Notes: generated by a model from the sequence alone, not told the origin. Positions 43,015-52,999 are shown, counted from the first letter of the stretch. The stretch is DNA of 64,000 bases from Clostridium sardiniense (GCF_016907995.1 NZ_JAFBDA010000002.1:1-64000), one strand, 5' to 3'. Program-made: numbers and translations.

Positions 43015-45291
43015 ATGGTTAGAAGATTTATTATTATAAAAGGTATTGTTCAAGGAGTTGGATTTAGACCATTTATATACAAAATAGCTTTAGAGAATAA
43101 TCTTTATGGAAGTGTATATAACACATCAAAAGGAGTTTATATAGATATAGAGGGGGAGAAGGAGAATATAGATATATTTATTAAAGATATAAGAAAAAAA
43201 GCTCCTGTATTAAGCAAGATAGAAAATGTGCATGTAGAGGATAGAGAATTTATAGGATATAAAAAATTTAAAATAGTTGCTAGTAAAGATGAAGAAGGAA
43301 TAACATTAATATCCCCAGATATCGGAATATGTGATGATTGTATAAATGATATAAAAAATAATATAGAGAATAGGAGATATAACTACCCTTTTACTAACTG
43401 TACAAATTGTGGACCAAGATTTTCTATAATTAAAAAACTTCCTTATGATAGAAAATTTACTACTATGAATGAATTTAATATGTGTGATGATTGCAAAGAT
43501 GAGTATGAAAATCCATTAGATAGAAGGTTTCATGCAGAGCCTACTTGTTGCAAAAAATGTGGACCAAAGATTTCTCTTTTAGATAAGAAGGGAGAAGTGG
43601 TTAAATGTGGTGATCCTATAGAGGAAGTTAGAAAGTATATTCTTAAAGGAAAAATAATTGCAATTAAAGGTATAGGTGGCTATAACATAGTATGTGATGC
43701 TGATAATAAAGAAAGCATTCTGAAATTAAGAGAGAGAAAGGTTCGGAAAAGTAAACCATTAGCTGTAATGTTTAAGGATGAAAACATTGTGAATAAATAC
43801 TGTTATTTAAATGACGTAGAATTGAAGGTACTTAAAAGCAATAAAAAGCCTATAGTGCTTTTAAAAAAGCAGAATGAAGAACTACCATATAATATATCAT
43901 TTGATAGTCCAAGCATAGGGGCAGTGCTTCCATATAGTCCACTACATTATTTATTATTTGATAATAAAATAGAAAGCATTGTTTTTACAAGTGGAAATAT
44001 AAGTGGAAGCCCAATGATATATATGGATAATGAGGCATTAATTAAATTAAATAGTATTGTAGATTATTATTTAGTTCATAATAGAGAAATTAATATGCCA
44101 GTTGATGATTCTGTAGTAAAAGTTATTAACTCAAAAGAGAGAATAATTAGAAATGGACGTGGATATTCTCCTTTATCAATAAATAAAGAGAGTAAAGATG
44201 AAATATTAGCACTAGGTGGGGAGCTTAAGAATACTTTTTCTATAAGTAGTAAAGGGTATATTTTTTTAAGTCCATACTTAGGAGATATGAACAACATACA
44301 GGGAAGATATAATATTAATAAAAATATTGAACATATGATAGGTATGTATAATATAAATCCTAATGTTATATGTTATGATATGCATCCTAATTACTGGAGC
44401 AGAGAATATATAAAGGAGCTGCCATTAAAAAAAATAGGCGTATATCATCATCATGCTCATATTGCTAGCTGTATGGGAGAGAACAATATAAAGGATAAAG
44501 TTATCGGTATAGCCTATGATGGTGCAGGTTTCGGAGATGATGGCACTATATGGGGAGGAGAATTTATAGTATGTAATTATAAAAAATTTAAAAGAGTTGG
44601 ACATGTTTCGAACTTCAAGCTTCCAGGTGGAGATAAGGCTACAGAAAATCCATGGAGGATAGGAGTAAGTCTAATTTATGAAGCATTAGGTTATGATGAT
44701 GAATCATTAGATAGAATGGTAGATGTTATATCTAAGGATAGAAGAGAGATAAAATTTATATTAGATATATTAGATAAAAAGATTAATACACCTGTATGCT
44801 CAAGTATAGGTAGATTATTTGATGGAATTTCATCAATGTTAGGTTTTACAATGAAGAGAAGTTATGAAGGAGAGGCAGCTATATATCTAGAGAATTTAGC
44901 ATATAAATTTTTAGAAAATAATAATTTATATAAAGAGCATTATAGTTATGAAATTAGAAAAGATAACGAGATGTTACAAATTGATTTTAAGAGAATGATA
45001 ATAGAAATCCTGAAGGATATAGATAATAAAAAGTCTAAAGAGGAGATAGCATTAAAATTCCACAATACTGTAGTAGAATTTACTATAAATTTAGCTATTA
45101 AATTAAGAGAAGTTTATAGATTAAATAATATTGCTTTAAGTGGAGGCGTATTTCAAAATGAAATTTTACTAAGTGGAATAAGTAGAGGATTAGAGGAGAA
45201 GGAATTTAATGTTATAACTCATAAACTTATTCCATGTAATGATAGTGGTATATCATATGGACAATTACTAATTGGAAATAATCAAATTTAA
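43015..45291 (+). CDS. hypF: Carbamoyltransferase HypF
   Basis: Makes the thiocarboxamide on HypE from carbamoyl phosphate, the source of cyanide ligands of [NiFe]-hydrogenase. Domains in order: acylphosphatase (GIVQGVGFRPFIYKIALENN, 9-28), two Cys4 zinc fingers (CDDCIND...CTNCGPRF and CDDCKDE...CCKKCGPK, about 105-190), YrdC-like domain (IAIKGIGGYNIVCDADNKES onward), and Kae1-like domain with HHHAHIASCMGE near 480. 758 residues is the usual length. AGAGGTGAT is upstream. First of hypFCDE. Confidence 0.95.
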   Translation: MVRRFIIIKGIVQGVGFRPFIYKIALENNLYGSVYNTSKGVYIDIEGEKENIDIFIKDIRKKAPVLSKIENVHVEDREFIGYKKFKIVASKDEEGITLISPDIGICDDCINDIKNNIENRRYNYPFTNCTNCGPRFSIIKKLPYDRKFTTMNEFNMCDDCKDEYENPLDRRFHAEPTCCKKCGPKISLLDKKGEVVKCGDPIEEVRKYILKGKIIAIKGIGGYNIVCDADNKESILKLRERKVRKSKPLAVMFKDENIVNKYCYLNDVELKVLKSNKKPIVLLKKQNEELPYNISFDSPSIGAVLPYSPLHYLLFDNKIESIVFTSGNISGSPMIYMDNEALIKLNSIVDYYLVHNREINMPVDDSVVKVINSKERIIRNGRGYSPLSINKESKDEILALGGELKNTFSISSKGYIFLSPYLGDMNNIQGRYNINKNIEHMIGMYNINPNVICYDMHPNYWSREYIKELPLKKIGVYHHHAHIASCMGENNIKDKVIGIAYDGAGFGDDGTIWGGEFIVCNYKKFKRVGHVSNFKLPGGDKATENPWRIGVSLIYEALGYDDESLDRMVDVISKDRREIKFILDILDKKINTPVCSSIGRLFDGISSMLGFTMKRSYEGEAAIYLENLAYKFLENNNLYKEHYSYEIRKDNEMLQIDFKRMIIEILKDIDNKKSKEEIALKFHNTVVEFTINLAIKLREVYRLNNIALSGGVFQNEILLSGISRGLEEKEFNVITHKLIPCNDSGISYGQLLIGNNQI

Positions 45292-45303
45292 ATGGAGGAT
45301 AGT

Positions 45304-45528
45304 ATGTGTGTTGCAATACCTGGACGAGTCATTGAATTATATAAAGATGAAGCTTTAGTGGAGTTTATAGGTAGCAAAAAGATAGTAAACACGTCTTTAA
45401 TTAAGAATGTTAAGATTGGCGATTACTTGCTTATACATGTAGGTATAGCTATAGAGAAAATAGATAAAGATGAAGGCAGAAAGACAATTGATATTTTTAA
45501 AAGTATGATTTCAAAGTTAGAGGAGTAA
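45304..45528 (+). CDS. hypC: Hydrogenase maturation chaperone HypC
   Basis: 74 residues beginning MCVAIPGRVIELYKDEALVE, with the essential N-terminal Cys2 and the conserved LLIHVGIAIEKIDKDE. HypC carries the Fe(CN)2CO unit with HypD to the hydrogenase large subunit. ATG 45304 chosen because GGAGGA lies just upstream, in the same string as the preceding stop. One base separates its stop from hypD. Confidence 0.94.
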   Translation: MCVAIPGRVIELYKDEALVEFIGSKKIVNTSLIKNVKIGDYLLIHVGIAIEKIDKDEGRKTIDIFKSMISKLEE

Positions 45529-45529
45529 T

Positions 45530-46606
45530 ATGAATAATCTAATTAAAGAAGAGATTAAGTTATGTAAAGATATAATTGAAGAAATAAAAGTTAATGCCAA
45601 GAAAAAGATAAATATTATGGAGGTATGTGGTACTCATACAAGGAGTATATATAAATATGGAATAGATAAGATATTACCTGAGAATATTAAACTAATATCA
45701 GGTCCAGGATGTCCAGTATGTGTTACAGGAGAATCTTTTATAGAAAATGCAATAGAATTATCTAGGAGGGAAAATATAATAATAGCAACCTTTGGAGATA
45801 TGATAAAGGTACCTTGTAGTAAGGGTTCTCTTAGAAGAGAGAAGGCAAAGGGAAGAGACATAAGAGTTATAACATCACCTATTCAGGCATTGAATATTGC
45901 CAAAAATAATGAGGATAAATTAATAATTTTTCTAGGAGTAGGATTTGAAACTACAATGCCAGCTATAGCTGTTTTATTGAAAAAGATAAAAGAAAATAAT
46001 ATAAATAATTTTTATATACTTCAAGAGGGAAAGCAGATGCCTAAAGTAATTGAGACATTGCTAGAAGATAAAGATATTAAAATAAATGGATTTTTAGTTC
46101 CAGGTCATGTTAGTACAGTTATTGGGGTAGAGGAGTTTAGAGAATTAGGAGAGCGGTATAGTGTTCCTATGGTAGTTAGTGGATTTGGATGTCTAGATAT
46201 TCTAGGAAGCATACTGATGATAGTTAAGATGATTAATAAGAAAGACTATAATTTAAAGAATTTATATAAAAGAGCTGTACGAAATAGTGGGAATATTGAG
46301 GCTAAAAATATACTAAACGAAGTATTTTTTACTTCAAGTGGAATGTGGAGAGGACTTGGAGAGATAAATGGAACTGGATATGACCTTAGAGAAGAATATG
46401 AAAAATATGATGCAAGGTTATATTTTAAATTAGATAATAATAAAGAGTATATGGATACTGGATGTATTTGTGGAGATATATTAAAGGGGAAAAAAACTCC
46501 AAATGAATGCAAGTTATTCAAAAAAGTTTGCAATCCTAATAATCCTAAAGGTCCTTGCATGGTATCTAATGAAGGGACATGCTCAATATTATATTCATAT
46601 AGATAA
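45530..46606 (+). CDS. hypD: Hydrogenase maturation protein HypD
   Basis: Iron-sulfur scaffold where the iron cyanide/CO group is built. Signatures present: MEVCGTHTRSIYKYGID with Cys of CGTHT, LISGPGCPVCVTG, FLGVGFETTMPA, FLVPGHVSTVIG, VVSGFGCLDILGSI and the C-terminal four-Cys cluster motif CICGDILKGKKTPNECKLF and NPKGPCMVSNEGTCS. 358 residues is typical. Start 1 base after hypC, with GAGGAG upstream. Confidence 0.95.
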   Translation: MNNLIKEEIKLCKDIIEEIKVNAKKKINIMEVCGTHTRSIYKYGIDKILPENIKLISGPGCPVCVTGESFIENAIELSRRENIIIATFGDMIKVPCSKGSLRREKAKGRDIRVITSPIQALNIAKNNEDKLIIFLGVGFETTMPAIAVLLKKIKENNINNFYILQEGKQMPKVIETLLEDKDIKINGFLVPGHVSTVIGVEEFRELGERYSVPMVVSGFGCLDILGSILMIVKMINKKDYNLKNLYKRAVRNSGNIEAKNILNEVFFTSSGMWRGLGEINGTGYDLREEYEKYDARLYFKLDNNKEYMDTGCICGDILKGKKTPNECKLFKKVCNPNNPKGPCMVSNEGTCSILYSYR

Positions 46607-46627
46607 TTTAAAAATAAAGGAGAGAAG

Positions 46628-47635
46628 ATGAATATTATAACATTAGCTTGCGGAAATGGTGGAGAAGAAAGCCATAGGTTAATTAATGACCTATTTTATA
46701 AATATTTTAGAAATAATGAATTATTAAAAGGAAATGATTCTGCTATTTTAGATACAATGAGTAAAAGGATGGCGGTTACAACAGATAGCTTTGTTATAAA
46801 ACCTATATTTTTTAAAGGCGGAGATATAGGAAAACTTAGTGTTTGTGGAACAATAAATGATCTAGCTGTAAGCGGAGCTAAACCTCTTTATATGACAGTT
46901 GCATTTATAATAGAAGAGGGATTTTTAATAAAAGATTTAGAAAAAATAGTTGTATCAATAAGTGAAGAGGCCAAAAGAAATAATATATTAATTGTTTCAG
47001 GAGATACAAAAGTAGTTGAGAGGGGTAGCTGTGATGGTATATATATAAATACTACTGGAATAGGGATTATACCTAACGAAAAAGGAAGATTAGATTATAA
47101 AAACATTAAAGATGGCGATAAAATTATAGTAAGTGGAACTATTGGAGATCACGGAATAAGTATAATGTGTGATAGAGAGGAACTAGAATTAGATAGTGAA
47201 ATAAAGAGTGATTGTGCAAGTCTTTATAAGTTAACAGAAGAAATATTAAAATGTAGCAATAATATAAGGGTTATGAGAGATCCAACAAGAGGTGGAATTG
47301 CTACAACACTAAAAGAAATTGTGGACTCTTCTGGAATGAGTATGAGAATTAAAGAGGATAGTATACCTATAAAGGATAATGTTAATAATGTGTGTGACAT
47401 GATAGGACTTGATCCTTTGTATATAGCTAACGAGGGGAAAATTATATGTATAGTTTCTAAAGAGGATAGCAATAAAGTTTTAAAGACAATGAGATCTCTA
47501 CAAATTGGGAAAGACTCAACTATTATTGGTGAAGTTATAGATGATGGAGCAAGAAAATTATATTATGAGACGCTGATAGGGGCAGAACGAACTTTAGAGA
47601 GAGTTAAAGGAGAACAGATACCAAGAATTTGTTAG
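46628..47635 (+). CDS. hypE: Hydrogenase maturation protein HypE
   Basis: Dehydrates the HypF-made thiocarboxamide to thiocyanate, using ATP (PurM/AIRS fold). Key marks: HRLINDLF, NDSAILD, MAVTTDSFVIKPIFFKGGDI, GKLSVCGTINDLAVSGAKPL, MRDPTRGGIATTLKEI and the essential C-terminal PRIC with the modified Cys as last residue. 335 residues is standard. GGAGAG precedes the ATG. Last of the four hyp genes. Confidence 0.95.
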   Translation: MNIITLACGNGGEESHRLINDLFYKYFRNNELLKGNDSAILDTMSKRMAVTTDSFVIKPIFFKGGDIGKLSVCGTINDLAVSGAKPLYMTVAFIIEEGFLIKDLEKIVVSISEEAKRNNILIVSGDTKVVERGSCDGIYINTTGIGIIPNEKGRLDYKNIKDGDKIIVSGTIGDHGISIMCDREELELDSEIKSDCASLYKLTEEILKCSNNIRVMRDPTRGGIATTLKEIVDSSGMSMRIKEDSIPIKDNVNNVCDMIGLDPLYIANEGKIICIVSKEDSNKVLKTMRSLQIGKDSTIIGEVIDDGARKLYYETLIGAERTLERVKGEQIPRIC

Positions 47636-47722
47636 AATGGAATTATATTTATTTACATTATAATAAAAATATGGTAATTTATTCTCATGAAGATTTAAGA
47701 ATAATAAAAGGGGAGAAATTGT

Positions 47723-48256
47723 GTGAGTGGGAAAATAGCATTAGTTTATAAATCAAAGTATGGGAGCACTAAAAAATATGCTAAATGGATCCAAGAGGAA
47801 TTAGATTGTGATATATATGAAAGAGATAAGGTTAATATTAAAAAAATATTAGAATATGACACAATAATATATGCTGGGGGATTGTATGCAAGTGGCATAA
47901 AAGGTTTTAAATTAATAAAAAAGAATATTGATAAGATAAGTGAAAAAAGATTGATTCTTCTTGCAGTTGGATGTTGTCTTGGAAGTGAAAAAGATATAGA
48001 TACAATAAAAGAAAGAAATTTACAAGATGGATTAGATAAAAAATTAGAGTTCTTTTATCTAAGGGGAGGATTAAATTTTAATGAATTAAAATTTTTTGAT
48101 AAGACAGCAATGAAAATGCTTAGAAATAAATTAGCAAATAAAAAAGAACCATTAACAGAAGAAGAAACCTTACTATTAGGATGCTATGAAAAACCTCATG
48201 ACTGGACAAATAAGAAAAATATAATTCCTTTAATAGAATATATTAAAGGAAAATAA
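47723..48256 (+). CDS. Flavodoxin-domain protein (HemG-like)
   Basis: A 177-residue flavodoxin-fold protein with the phosphate-binding loop KSKYGSTKKYAKWI (about 10-23) and isoalloxazine-side GGLYASGIKGFKLI (about 51-64). Such proteins in clostridia are annotated flavodoxin or protoporphyrinogen-oxidase-like. Start GTG 47723 with AAGGGGAG upstream. It lies 90 bases after hypE, with its own terminator, so any link to hydrogenase is only positional. Confidence 0.82.
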   Translation: MSGKIALVYKSKYGSTKKYAKWIQEELDCDIYERDKVNIKKILEYDTIIYAGGLYASGIKGFKLIKKNIDKISEKRLILLAVGCCLGSEKDIDTIKERNLQDGLDKKLEFFYLRGGLNFNELKFFDKTAMKMLRNKLANKKEPLTEEETLLLGCYEKPHDWTNKKNIIPLIEYIKGK

Positions 48257-48282
48257 AAAAACCACCATATGGTGGTTTTTTA
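48256..48282. terminator. Bidirectional terminator between the flavodoxin-like gene and fba
   Basis: AACCACCATATGGTGGTT perfect palindrome with A and T tails. Confidence 0.82.
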
Positions 48283-48293
48283 TTTAATGAATA

Positions 48294-49157
48294 TTAAGCT
48301 CTGTTTACTGAACCGAATAATTCCATTTTTTCTTTAACTATATCTTTAATAGCTTCAAATCCTGGAGCAAGAAGTTTTCTTGGATCGAATCCTTTTCCTT
48401 CTAAATCTTTTCCAGCTTCGATGTACTTTCTTGTAGCTTCTTGGAATACTAATTGACATTCAGTATTTACATTGATTTTTGAAACTCCTAATGAGATAGC
48501 TTCTTTAATCATATCAGCAGGGATACCAGTACCACCGTGTAATACTAAAGGCATTGGTGCAGTAGCATCATTTATAGCTTTTAATGCAGCAAAGTCTAAT
48601 CCCTTCCAGTTTGCTGGGTATTTTCCGTGGATATTACCGATACCAGCAGCTAACATTGTAACTCCTAAATCAGCAATTTGTTTACATTCTTGAGGATCTG
48701 CGATTTCTCCAGCTCCAACAACTCCGTCTTCTTCTCCACCGATTGATCCAACTTCAGCTTCTAATGAAACACCTTTTTCTGAAGTTAATCTAACTAATTC
48801 TGAAGTTTTTTCTATGTTTTCAGCTAATGGGTAGTGTGATCCGTCAAACATTACTGATGAGAATCCAGCTGCCATAGCTGCCTTAGCTCCTTCATAGCTA
48901 CCGTGGTCTAAGTGTAATGCTACAGGAACTGTTATGTTTAATTCTTCTAACATTCCGTTAACCATTCCAACTATTGTTTTGTAACCACACATATATTTTC
49001 CTGCACCTTCTGATACTCCTAAGATTACAGGTGAATTGTTTTCTTGAGCAGTTAATAGAATAGCTTTAGTCCATTCTAAGTTGTTAATGTTAAATTGTCC
49101 AACTGCATATTTGCCTTCTCTAGCTTTATTTAGCATTTCTTTTGCTGAAACTAACAT
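48294..49157 (-). CDS. fba: Class II fructose-bisphosphate aldolase
   Basis: Zinc-dependent reversible cleavage of fructose 1,6-bisphosphate in glycolysis. Signatures: YAVGQFNINNLEWTKAIL, VALHLDHGSYEGAKAAMAAG (catalytic Asp and zinc His), GIGNIHGKYP, LVLHGGTGIPADMIKEAISL and KINVNTECQL. About 287 residues. I chose ATG 49157 because GGAGG lies 7-8 bases upstream; an ATG five codons earlier precedes that site. Codon use is noticeably more biased than in neighbours, as expected for a highly expressed gene. Confidence 0.96.
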   Translation of the reverse strand: MLVSAKEMLNKAREGKYAVGQFNINNLEWTKAILLTAQENNSPVILGVSEGAGKYMCGYKTIVGMVNGMLEELNITVPVALHLDHGSYEGAKAAMAAGFSSVMFDGSHYPLAENIEKTSELVRLTSEKGVSLEAEVGSIGGEEDGVVGAGEIADPQECKQIADLGVTMLAAGIGNIHGKYPANWKGLDFAALKAINDATAPMPLVLHGGTGIPADMIKEAISLGVSKINVNTECQLVFQEATRKYIEAGKDLEGKGFDPRKLLAPGFEAIKDIVKEKMELFGSVNRA

Positions 49158-49476
49158 GTGCAAAACCTCCATATACTTATATAATTATTATTATTATTTT
49201 TGAGAAGTAAATGCTTTTTACATATATTTCTCTCTATCTAGTAGTATAACCCAAAATCATAATTATGAAAATAGTAAAATATATAAAATTACCATAGAAT
49301 ATCTTATAAAAAAGGTATTATACCCAAATATTAGGAAATTATGTCTAAAATATTAACCTTTTATTAAATAGCAATTTTGTTTCCAAAAATTAATCTTTTA
49401 AGTTGTTCAATGGTGGTAGAATGTTTGTATAAATTAAAAAAATAAGCAGAAGATAAAGTAGAGGAACTGATTAAAG
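49158..49476. other. Divergent intergenic region between fba and the deacetylase gene
   Basis: AT-rich DNA with promoters for both directions presumably inside; TAGTATAA near 49239 could be part of a minus or plus -10 box. I see no RNA structure, repeat or small gene that I can support. Confidence 0.4.
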
Positions 49477-50532
49477 ATGGAAATGGATAACAGAAACAGA
49501 AGAAGAATGGAAAAAAGAAAAAAATTTAAGAAAAGAAGGATTATTTCAGGAATTATTCTTGTAGCACTAATTGTTTCAGGTGTAGGTATTTATTCTTATG
49601 CTCATCATAAAAGTGATAGTAAGATAGCTACAGAGCAAAAAGACGGAGCAAAAAATATGATTGGGGATAACACAAAAGAGAAAGCGAAACCAAAACCAAC
49701 TGATATCATGCCAGGACAAAATATAATCTATGCAGCAGATAGCTATGCGGTGCCAGCAAGTGATGTTGATAAGATGATGAATTCTAAGGATCCAGTAAAT
49801 AATGAAAAACAAGTATTTTTAACATTTGATGATGGTCCAAGTGAAAACACAAGTAACATTTTAAAAATACTGAAGGAACAAGATGTACATGCTACTTTCT
49901 TTGTATTAGGATCACAGCTTAAAGATAATCCTAAAAATCAACAATTATTAAAAGATGAAATAGATAGTGGTAATGCTATAGCTAATCATACTATGAGTCA
50001 CGAATATAAGAAATTATATCCAGGTAATAGTGTTGATGTACCAGTATTTATGAAAGAAATAAATGACAATAATGAGCAAATGAAAAATATACTTGGAGAA
50101 AATTTCAATACAAGAGTTTTAAGAATGCCTGGTGGATATATGTCTAGAAAATATTATAGAGATCCACATTTAAAACAATTAAATGAAGCAATGAATAAAG
50201 AAGGAATTATATCTGTAGATTGGGATGCTGAAACAGGTGATGCAGAATCAAATACATATTCAGTAGACTATTTAATTTCTAGAGCTAGAGGTTATATGAA
50301 GAGTGAAAAGCATGTTATTTTATTAATGCATGATGCAGCAGCTAAAAAATCAACCGTTAAAGCACTACCAGAAATTATAAAAATGTTTAAGGATAATGGA
50401 TATAAATTTAAAGTTATAAAAAATGCACCTATGAGTTATTTTGATTCAAATAATAAAGAACAAAATTCTCAAAATAATAAAGATACACAAAAGAATAATA
50501 CTCAAAATAATTCTCAAAAGGAAAGTAAGTAA
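49477..50532 (+). CDS. Membrane-anchored polysaccharide deacetylase
   Basis: A carbohydrate-esterase-4 enzyme, probably removing acetyl groups from peptidoglycan N-acetylglucosamine (PgdA-like). A highly basic start and helix ISGIILVALIVSGVGIYSYA anchor it. The NodB domain has TFDDGPSENT (catalytic and metal Asp at 118-119), ANHTMSHEY (zinc-binding His pair near 168-172), RMPGGYMSRK and ILLMHDAA. A Gln/Asn/Lys-rich tail ends it. 351 residues. AGAGGAAC about 10 bases upstream. Confidence 0.9.
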   Translation: MEMDNRNRRRMEKRKKFKKRRIISGIILVALIVSGVGIYSYAHHKSDSKIATEQKDGAKNMIGDNTKEKAKPKPTDIMPGQNIIYAADSYAVPASDVDKMMNSKDPVNNEKQVFLTFDDGPSENTSNILKILKEQDVHATFFVLGSQLKDNPKNQQLLKDEIDSGNAIANHTMSHEYKKLYPGNSVDVPVFMKEINDNNEQMKNILGENFNTRVLRMPGGYMSRKYYRDPHLKQLNEAMNKEGIISVDWDAETGDAESNTYSVDYLISRARGYMKSEKHVILLMHDAAAKKSTVKALPEIIKMFKDNGYKFKVIKNAPMSYFDSNNKEQNSQNNKDTQKNNTQNNSQKESK

Positions 50533-50533
50533 T

Positions 50534-50567
50534 AAAAAAGCAAGGAATTTAAATTCCTTGCTTTTTT
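50534..50567. terminator. Bidirectional terminator after the deacetylase gene
   Basis: Perfect 17-bp inverted repeat AAAAAAGCAAGGAATTT with its complement, shared with the convergent TPR gene. Confidence 0.85.
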
Positions 50568-50569
50568 AT

Positions 50570-51958
50570 TTAATTATATAATATTTTTCTTGATGTATCA
50601 TTGTAGTAAGGTGAACTTGGATATGAATCTTCTAAATGTTGAGCATATTTCTTAGCTTCAGCTTTATCACCTTTATCATTATAGTATAAACATAAGTTGT
50701 ATAATATTTCAGCTGTATAAAGATCAGAATGAGGATATTTATCTAAATATTCTTTGAAATATTTAACCGCATCATCTTTCTTATCTAAAGAATTTTCAGT
50801 TGATCCTAAAAAGTATAATACATGTGGTTCTAAGTAAGTTCCACCACAGTATTTATAAGCTTTTGATAAATTATCTAATGCTACATCAAACTTTTTATCT
50901 TTGTAAGCATTTAATCCATCATTATAATATTTCTCTACACCGTCTTTTTTCATCATATCAAGGGCTTTATCATAGCTATCTTTAGCATCAGCTGGTACTT
51001 TATCAGCTGGAGTTTCACTTAATAAAGTATAAAGAGTATTTATATCTTTACTTTCAATAGCTTTATCAAGATCCGCTTTTAGGTTTGCTGGAACTTCTTG
51101 CACTGGCTCTTGACTTTGTGATTGCTCAGTTTGAGGTGTTGAATCATTTGAATTAAAATGTTTAACACTTGCATAAGCTGCAACAACCACAATAAGTGCA
51201 CAAACTGCAATTATTGCTGATTTTTTACCTTTAGCTGAAGAGGTTTTAGTTTTACTTGTGGATTGTGAGTTATTAGTATCATCTAATTTTGATGAATGAA
51301 CTTTATTTTCTATATTATTAGAAATATTAGTATCTACAGATTCAGTTTTATTATCAATTGAATCATTATTACTTTTAACGTCATAATTACTAGTATTTTC
51401 AGATTCATCAATAACATATTCTTTAATATCTTCATTAGAAGTAATAGAATCTTCTTTATTAAACTCATCCATAGTAGTTATTTCCTCTTGATCTAAATGA
51501 GTAGTATCTATTTTAACTTCTTCTACATCTTCAACAGTTTCAGCAGGATTCTCAGAAGATAATTCTTCAGAGGTGTTAATATTAGTTGTAACTTCTTCGT
51601 TAATCTCATGGATTGTAGGCGTAGATGGATTTACAACATCTTCTATCTCATCTTCTGGTGTACTACTTACAGCATTTAAATTATCAAAACTTAAAGCTTG
51701 CTCCTTGGTAGACTTATCTATATCTTCAAGACGCATTTTTGCTGTTGGATTATTGTTGTATTCAGAATTAATCTTCCAATTCAAAATTGCCTCGTCTATT
51801 CTGTCTAGCTTGTATAAAATTTCCCCCTCAAGTTCTAAAGCTTTTTCATTGTTATAATCTTTTGCTAAAATTTTATCACATAGTTTTAAAGCTTCTTTAT
51901 ATTTTTTATTTTCATAGTATTTGGTTGCCTTATCTAATTTTTTATCAAAATTACTCAT
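50570..51958 (-). CDS. TPR-repeat membrane protein
   Basis: 462 residues: an N-terminal TPR-like region (DKATKYYENKKYKEALKLCD, KALELEGEILYKLDRIDEAI, 7-60), a long acidic Ser/Thr/Asn-rich linker (75-240), one helix SAIIAVCALIVVVAAYASVK (about 246-265), and a C-terminal set of TPRs outside (YYNDGLNAYKDKKFDVALDN, FKEYLDKYPHSDLYTAEILY). The two TPR regions on opposite sides of the membrane suggest a scaffold. Family not recognised beyond the repeats. GGAGG precedes the ATG. Confidence 0.82.
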   Translation of the reverse strand: MSNFDKKLDKATKYYENKKYKEALKLCDKILAKDYNNEKALELEGEILYKLDRIDEAILNWKINSEYNNNPTAKMRLEDIDKSTKEQALSFDNLNAVSSTPEDEIEDVVNPSTPTIHEINEEVTTNINTSEELSSENPAETVEDVEEVKIDTTHLDQEEITTMDEFNKEDSITSNEDIKEYVIDESENTSNYDVKSNNDSIDNKTESVDTNISNNIENKVHSSKLDDTNNSQSTSKTKTSSAKGKKSAIIAVCALIVVVAAYASVKHFNSNDSTPQTEQSQSQEPVQEVPANLKADLDKAIESKDINTLYTLLSETPADKVPADAKDSYDKALDMMKKDGVEKYYNDGLNAYKDKKFDVALDNLSKAYKYCGGTYLEPHVLYFLGSTENSLDKKDDAVKYFKEYLDKYPHSDLYTAEILYNLCLYYNDKGDKAEAKKYAQHLEDSYPSSPYYNDTSRKILYN

Positions 51959-52484
51959 ATTTCCTCCTTAGTCAATCCATCCTTCTTATTATTTTAATAC
52001 AAAATGTTAAATAAATTATTTCAAAAGTATTTCATTTGTAGTAATTTATCTAAAAAATTATAAATTATTATAGGTAAGATGTAAAAATAAGTTATATTAA
52101 TGTAATATTTATATCATCTTACTTTAAAAGGAAGGACTATTCTAAATAAACAATTAAATAATATCACTAAATAAACGAGAATGTTGGTATTTTAATAAAA
52201 TAATATACAATTAACAAAAAATTCACAATGCACTTGCCTTTTAGGTTATATTATCATCGTCATAGATAGCAAATAGAGAAATAGAATGATCATTATTAGA
52301 TTTTTATTGACTAGTATAATTTTAGATATAATTAGAAAGTTAGCATTAAAAAACATAAGATTATTAAATGAGAGGTTAAGTTAAGAATTATTTAAGAAAA
52401 TATAAATAATTAATTTAAAAATATTTTGATAATATAATTATAAGGTTAAAAGAGATGATTATGGGACTATGGGGGGATTAGAAT
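51959..52484. other. Divergent intergenic region, 526 bases, no gene seen
   Basis: AT-rich DNA between the TPR gene and the DedA gene. TTGACT near 52308 and nearby TATAAT-like hexamers do not have standard spacing. No hairpin with a T run, no conserved RNA motif and no small gene with a convincing ribosome-binding site. Confidence 0.45.
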
Positions 52485-52988
52485 ATGGAAATTGAAATAA
52501 TATTAGATTATTTTTCACAATATGGATTGATATTTCTTTTTGTTATTGTATTTTTAGAATATCTTAATTTACCTGGACTTCCTGCTGGAATAATTATGCC
52601 AGCTACAGGAGTTTTAATTGCAAATGGAGAGAGTAATTTTTTTGTTGCAATAATTATTTCTGTAATTGCCGGAGTTTTAGGTAGTGTTTCACTATATATA
52701 ATAGGAAGAGTAGGGGGAGCTAAATTATTAGATAAATATTTAAAAAAATTTCCAAAGCAAAAGCATTATGTTGATAAGATTGCAAAAATAGTTGAAGAAA
52801 AAGGAAATTTTGGAGTTTTTATAAGTAAACTTATTCCGGTGGCAAGAACATTAGTATCAATACCTGCTGGAGTTTTTAAATTAAACTTTGTTAGTTTCGT
52901 AGCATATTCTGCATTAGGAATATTTTTGTGGAACACAGTGTTTATATCAGCTGGATATTTTTTAGGGGATATAATTTTATTTAGATAG
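52485..52988 (+). CDS. DedA/SNARE-associated family membrane protein
   Basis: 167 residues with four to five helices; DedA family marks are PGLPAGIIMPATGVLIANGE, the helix with GVLGSVSLYIIGRVGG, and the conserved KLIPVARTLVSIPAGVFKLN. Slightly short for the family (about 200). Members flip lipid carriers (undecaprenyl phosphate) or phospholipids. GGGGGG lies 7 bases before the ATG. Single gene with terminator. Confidence 0.88.
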   Translation: MEIEIILDYFSQYGLIFLFVIVFLEYLNLPGLPAGIIMPATGVLIANGESNFFVAIIISVIAGVLGSVSLYIIGRVGGAKLLDKYLKKFPKQKHYVDKIAKIVEEKGNFGVFISKLIPVARTLVSIPAGVFKLNFVSFVAYSALGIFLWNTVFISAGYFLGDIILFR

Positions 52989-52999
52989 AATAAATTTGT

